DNA from: Oscillatoria sp. CS-180
Lineage (GTDB): Bacteria > Cyanobacteriota > Cyanobacteriia > Phormidesmidales > Phormidesmidaceae
NCBI RefSeq assembly: GCF_028330965.1
Contig: NZ_JAQMUB010000011.1
Location: 1 to 64,000, forward strand
DNA: 64,000 bases
Direction of reading: 5' to 3'
The position numbers and the translations under genes were made by a program. Of the stretch, positions 63,825 to 64,000 are shown piece by piece. How positions within the stretch are numbered: position 1 is the stretch's first letter; each line of letters opens with the position of its first letter. Below the pieces are notes generated by a model that saw only the letters and a list, made by a program, of their open reading frames with translations, did not search any database and was not told the DNA's origin.

Positions 63825-64000
63825 ATGCCCAGCCGTCCAATCATTCTAGGGATTGTGGGCGATAGCGCAGCAGGCAAAACGACGCTCACTCGCGGGATCG
63901 CACAAATTCTAGGCGAAGACCAAGTTACCGCCATTTGTACCGATGACTATCACCGATACGATCGCAAACAGCGCAAAGAAATGGGAATTTCTGCGCTGCA
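63825..64000 (+). CDS. Phosphoribulokinase-like kinase, N-terminal fragment (cut by window end)
   Basis: The first 58 codons of a P-loop kinase of the phosphoribulokinase family. AGGAGG-AATC lies just before the ATG. The Walker A reads GDSAAGKTT (about 12-20), then AICTDDYHRYDRKQRKEMG (about 37-54), the conserved DDYH...DR...R substrate block. Calvin-cycle PRK of cyanobacteria has a redox cysteine in the P-loop (GDSGCGKS, from memory) that is replaced here by Ala-Ala, whereas the second cysteine (C38) is kept. So this is a paralogue, probably not under thioredoxin control. It may phosphorylate a sugar or cyclitol made by the two genes upstream. The rest of the gene is outside the window. Confidence 0.8.
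   Translation, partial: MPSRPIILGIVGDSAAGKTTLTRGIAQILGEDQVTAICTDDYHRYDRKQRKEMGISAL

Noticed and set aside
1-64000. Frequent GCGATCGC octamers as a CRISPR or restriction signal
   Set aside because: They are HIP1 sites scattered through genes and gaps without regular spacing, typical of cyanobacterial DNA.

Overview
The window reads as chromosomal DNA of a cyanobacterium. The evidence is the split RNA polymerase genes (separate gamma/RpoC1 and beta-prime/RpoC2 subunits), frequent HIP1 octamers (GCGATCGC), the order rpsT-tatD-rpoB-rpoC1-rpoC2 beside a divergent hisD, a Z-ISO-type carotene isomerase and a phytyl-phosphate-kinase-type protein. A complete glucosylglycerol (GG) locus points to a salt-exposed (marine, brackish or otherwise halotolerant) strain. 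I cannot name a species. No tRNA, rRNA, CRISPR array, transposase or prophage was recognised.

Layout. 1-7.5 kb: moaD, a 5'-truncated secreted-protein remnant and a secreted protein, Z-ISO, a DUF92 kinase, an anti-sigma-like ATPase, a MacB/FtsX-like permease, a LysE exporter and a cyclase-family gene coupled to a hypothetical gene. 7.6-13.5 kb: a sulfide-defence locus. A type I sulfide:quinone reductase and its ArsR-type regulator diverge from persulfide dioxygenase, rhodanese-DUF2892 and TauE genes, followed by a Rieske protein and a NapH-like Fe-S membrane protein. The divergent promoter carries a 20-bp near-perfect palindrome. 13.6-25.6 kb: pentapeptide protein, Uma2 nuclease, trpS, DUF3326, a RelE-type toxin-antitoxin pair, a GH57 enzyme, an OppB-type permease and apt. 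26-37 kb: the rpsT-tatD-rpoB-rpoC1-rpoC2 cluster with a strong terminator. 37-47 kb: hisD, then gghA (GG hydrolase) divergent from ggpS, glpD and gpsA, which together make, break down and recycle GG and its glycerol 3-phosphate precursor. 47-60 kb: rsmE-arsR, an HD alarmone-hydrolase-like gene, leuC, a Crp-family regulator, an AI-2E permease, a lipoprotein, a polar amino-acid ABC operon without its ATPase, trxC-like thioredoxin and ribD. 60.7-64 kb: a divergent sedoheptulose-7-phosphate-cyclase-like enzyme, a DUF6492-like protein and the start of a phosphoribulokinase paralogue, cut by the window end.

Most unusual signals: (i) the cyclase / DUF6492-like / PRK-like cluster, a candidate cyclitol pathway with a rewritten cyclase active-site loop and a kinase lacking one of the two redox cysteines of Calvin-cycle PRK; (ii) two roughly 80 percent identical copies of a 95-nt element whose differences preserve a predicted RNA fold; (iii) a three-copy MITE-like repeat, one copy of which supplies a stop codon; (iv) Rieske and Fe-S genes appended to the sulfide operon; (v) a cyclase-family enzyme missing two metal-ligand histidines.
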